Of a stretch of DNA of 32,762 bases, positions 31,650 to 32,762 are shown piece by piece. Origin of the DNA: a virus; the IMG/VR virus record IMGVR_UViG_3300044972_000729, positions 1 to 32,762 of that record. One strand, 5' to 3'. Under the pieces are notes generated by a model that was not told the origin of the DNA, made no database searches, and was given only the letters and a program-made list of their open reading frames with translations. The position numbers and the translations under genes are program-made. Position 1 is the first letter of the stretch; each line of letters opens with the position of its first letter.

Positions 31650-31855
31650 AAACAAAAGAACAAATTATCACAGGTATGTGCTATACATACCGGCATGATT
31701 ATGGGTTGCGTAAAGAAGAAGGTGACAAGTCTTTGTCAAGTGGTTTAACAGAGCAGGAAGCCAAAATGCTTTACAAACAAATGGAACAGATATATAATAA
31801 CGATATTGAACCGATTCTTGAACATTACAAAGGAAAAGAAAATGCAGCTAAGTGA
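31646..31855 (+). CDS. Hypothetical helical protein (69 aa)
   Basis: ATGA overlap with the previous gene. Charged helical protein ending EHYKGKENAAK; its last codons contain AAAGGAAAAG, which is the ribosome site for the next gene. No family recognised. Confidence 0.7.
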   Translation: MKTKEQIITGMCYTYRHDYGLRKEEGDKSLSSGLTEQEAKMLYKQMEQIYNNDIEPILEHYKGKENAAK

Positions 31856-32363
31856 AGTTAACAACACCTTTCAACATAAAATCACTAGTGGAGGGGAGTA
31901 TCTTTGGGATTGCTACCCTAGTCCATGGACTATTGATTACACTAGCAAATATGCACATGGAACTGTAATCTTTGATACAGTAACTCAACGAGTGTATGAA
32001 GTGAATGTGAGTCCGAAAGCTGATGCCGATGGTGCTACTGAACCAAAGCCCTATCGCTATATTGATCCAGCTTATCGTGACGCATATGATCTTGAGGCAA
32101 AGGATCGCAATGTTGATCCTAATGAAGCATGGGATGATGTAAAGTGGGTTGATTTGGAAACTGAAGAAGATTTTCTTAATAAGGCATATAAGATGTTTGA
32201 TGGTGAATCTTTTGATACCCGTGTTGAAGTGCCCATTGATTTGGATAATGATACTATGCTTAAGTTGTGCCTAGAAGCACACAAGCGTGATATCACGTTG
32301 AACGAAATGGTTGAGATATTGTTACGTGAAGCAATTGCCGAGTATGATCGTAATCGTACTTAA
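31842..32363 (+). CDS. Hypothetical protein, phage early type (173 aa)
   Basis: Start at 31842 (MQLSEVNN) follows AAAGGAAAAGAAA and overlaps the upstream gene by 14 bases. N-terminal beta-rich domain (ITSGGEYLWDCYP, GTVIFDTVTQRVYEVNV) and a C-terminal ribbon-helix-helix-like segment (CLEAHKRDITLNEMVEILLREAIAEY), which resembles small DNA-binding dimer motifs. A DNA-binding or regulatory role is possible but not proven. Confidence 0.72.
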   Translation: MQLSEVNNTFQHKITSGGEYLWDCYPSPWTIDYTSKYAHGTVIFDTVTQRVYEVNVSPKADADGATEPKPYRYIDPAYRDAYDLEAKDRNVDPNEAWDDVKWVDLETEEDFLNKAYKMFDGESFDTRVEVPIDLDNDTMLKLCLEAHKRDITLNEMVEILLREAIAEYDRNRT

Positions 32364-32634
32364 TATACTCAGCTATATCAAACATGACTATTCAACAAAC
32401 CCTTTTCGTTTTGTCGTTGAAGTTACAGCTTGGGTATTATCTATCTCATGTGCGATTGTTATGGCGCTCACAGTACCAACTCCGCCTCTTCTCATTCTGT
32501 ATCCTATTTTTATTTGCCAATGCATTATGTTTGGTTGGTCTGCTTATAGTCGTAAATCATTTGGTATGGTAGCTAACTATCTATTGCTAGTTGCTATTGA
32601 TAGTGTTGGTCTTGTTCGTATGTTAATTAATTAA
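32344..32634 (+). CDS. Small multi-pass membrane protein
   Basis: About 96 residues with three hydrophobic helices (VVEVTAWVLSISCAIVMAL; LLILYPIFICQCIMFGW; MVANYLLLVAIDSVGL). The WSAYSRKSFG turn between the last two is reminiscent of PnuC/YgjV-type small inner-membrane proteins (weak). The ATG at 32344 overlaps the upstream gene by 20 bases; no strong ribosome site, so the start is uncertain. Confidence 0.65.
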   Translation: MIVIVLNILSYIKHDYSTNPFRFVVEVTAWVLSISCAIVMALTVPTPPLLILYPIFICQCIMFGWSAYSRKSFGMVANYLLLVAIDSVGLVRMLIN

Positions 32635-32643
32635 AGAAATATC

Positions 32644-32762
32644 ATGGTTAAGAAATCTAAAAAAATTGAAACTAAAATTGAACCAAGTAATCTTGAACCC
32701 GGTTGGGTTAAGACCGGTACAAATTCTTGGATTGCTACATTGCAAAAAGATTCAGATACAGG
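32644..32762 (+). CDS. Partial hypothetical protein (runs off window)
   Basis: At least 39 residues from the ATG at 32644; Lys-rich start, then NLEPGWVKTGTNSWIATLQ. It is open to the window end, so length and function cannot be judged. Confidence 0.6.
   Translation, partial: MVKKSKKIETKIEPSNLEPGWVKTGTNSWIATLQKDSDT

Overview
The window looks like part of the genome of a large tailed bacteriophage of a Gram-negative host. It has densely packed short genes with stop/start overlaps, a very large tRNA array with HNH genes inside it, many near-consensus sigma70 promoters (TTGACA, 17 bp, TATAAT), and phage-type RNA ligase, P-loop kinase, Toprim and GIY-YIG-like genes. Almost everything is on the + strand; the one convincing minus-strand gene is a small HNH endonuclease inside the tRNA array. 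No structural or replication hallmark gene is present, so the phage assignment is an inference. All assignments come from reading the sequence; no database search was run.

Region 1 (1-8078) is an AT-rich biosynthetic operon: a Cys-rich SPASM-like protein, a methyltransferase, a radical SAM protein, a DegT/DnrJ aminotransferase, a nitroreductase, a nitroreductase/aminotransferase chimera, a second nitroreductase, a second radical SAM protein, a NodU/CmcH-type carbamoyltransferase and another methyltransferase. Together they probably build or decorate a small molecule, a surface glycan or a modified nucleotide. The aminotransferase-nitroreductase pair has been duplicated and one copy has collapsed by deletion into an in-frame fusion.

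Region 2 (8079-20065) is mostly RNA. It opens with a promoter-ncRNA-terminator unit (8087-8386) and two tandem copies of a promoter plus hairpin. About 44 tRNA genes then follow, reading codons for all 20 amino acids. Between them lie at least two families of structured elements that ordinary tRNA annotation does not explain. Family E (eight copies) has covarying terminal stems of about 6-8 bp, a CAGCAA box always nine bases after the stem start, and usually a CCTGTT tail. Family P (about ten copies, plus related hairpins) has long 10-19 bp terminal stems, often built on AAACACA/TGTGTTT, around interiors that carry isolated tRNA-like arms: anticodon-like loops, D-arms, T-arms, sometimes in permuted order. 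Three HNH genes, a nuclease remnant, several small proteins and an RNA polymerase omega-like protein are interspersed.

Region 3 (20066-21481) is a Ro60-like TROVE/vWA protein gene. Two family-E elements sit between its apparent promoter and its start codon. Because bacterial Ro60 (Rsr) genes lie next to Y RNAs whose paired ends bind Ro and whose other half mimics tRNA, the E elements are candidate phage Y RNAs. This is the best candidate for an undescribed system in the window.

Region 4 (21500-32762) is a run of small early-type genes. It holds twelve paralogues of a short protein with the pattern MNERI...KFAELIVREC...HFGVEE, whose DNA tail CGGAGTTGAAGAATGA is at once C-terminal codons, Shine-Dalgarno site and stop/start overlap. 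It also encodes a T4 Rnl1-like RNA ligase, a polynucleotide-kinase-like P-loop protein, a Cys-dependent phosphatase, a metallophosphoesterase, a Toprim protein, a GIY-YIG-like protein and a WGR-like protein. The ligase, kinase and phosphatases, together with the Ro-like protein and the tRNA array, suggest an RNA repair or RNA quality-control module aimed at tRNA damage during infection.
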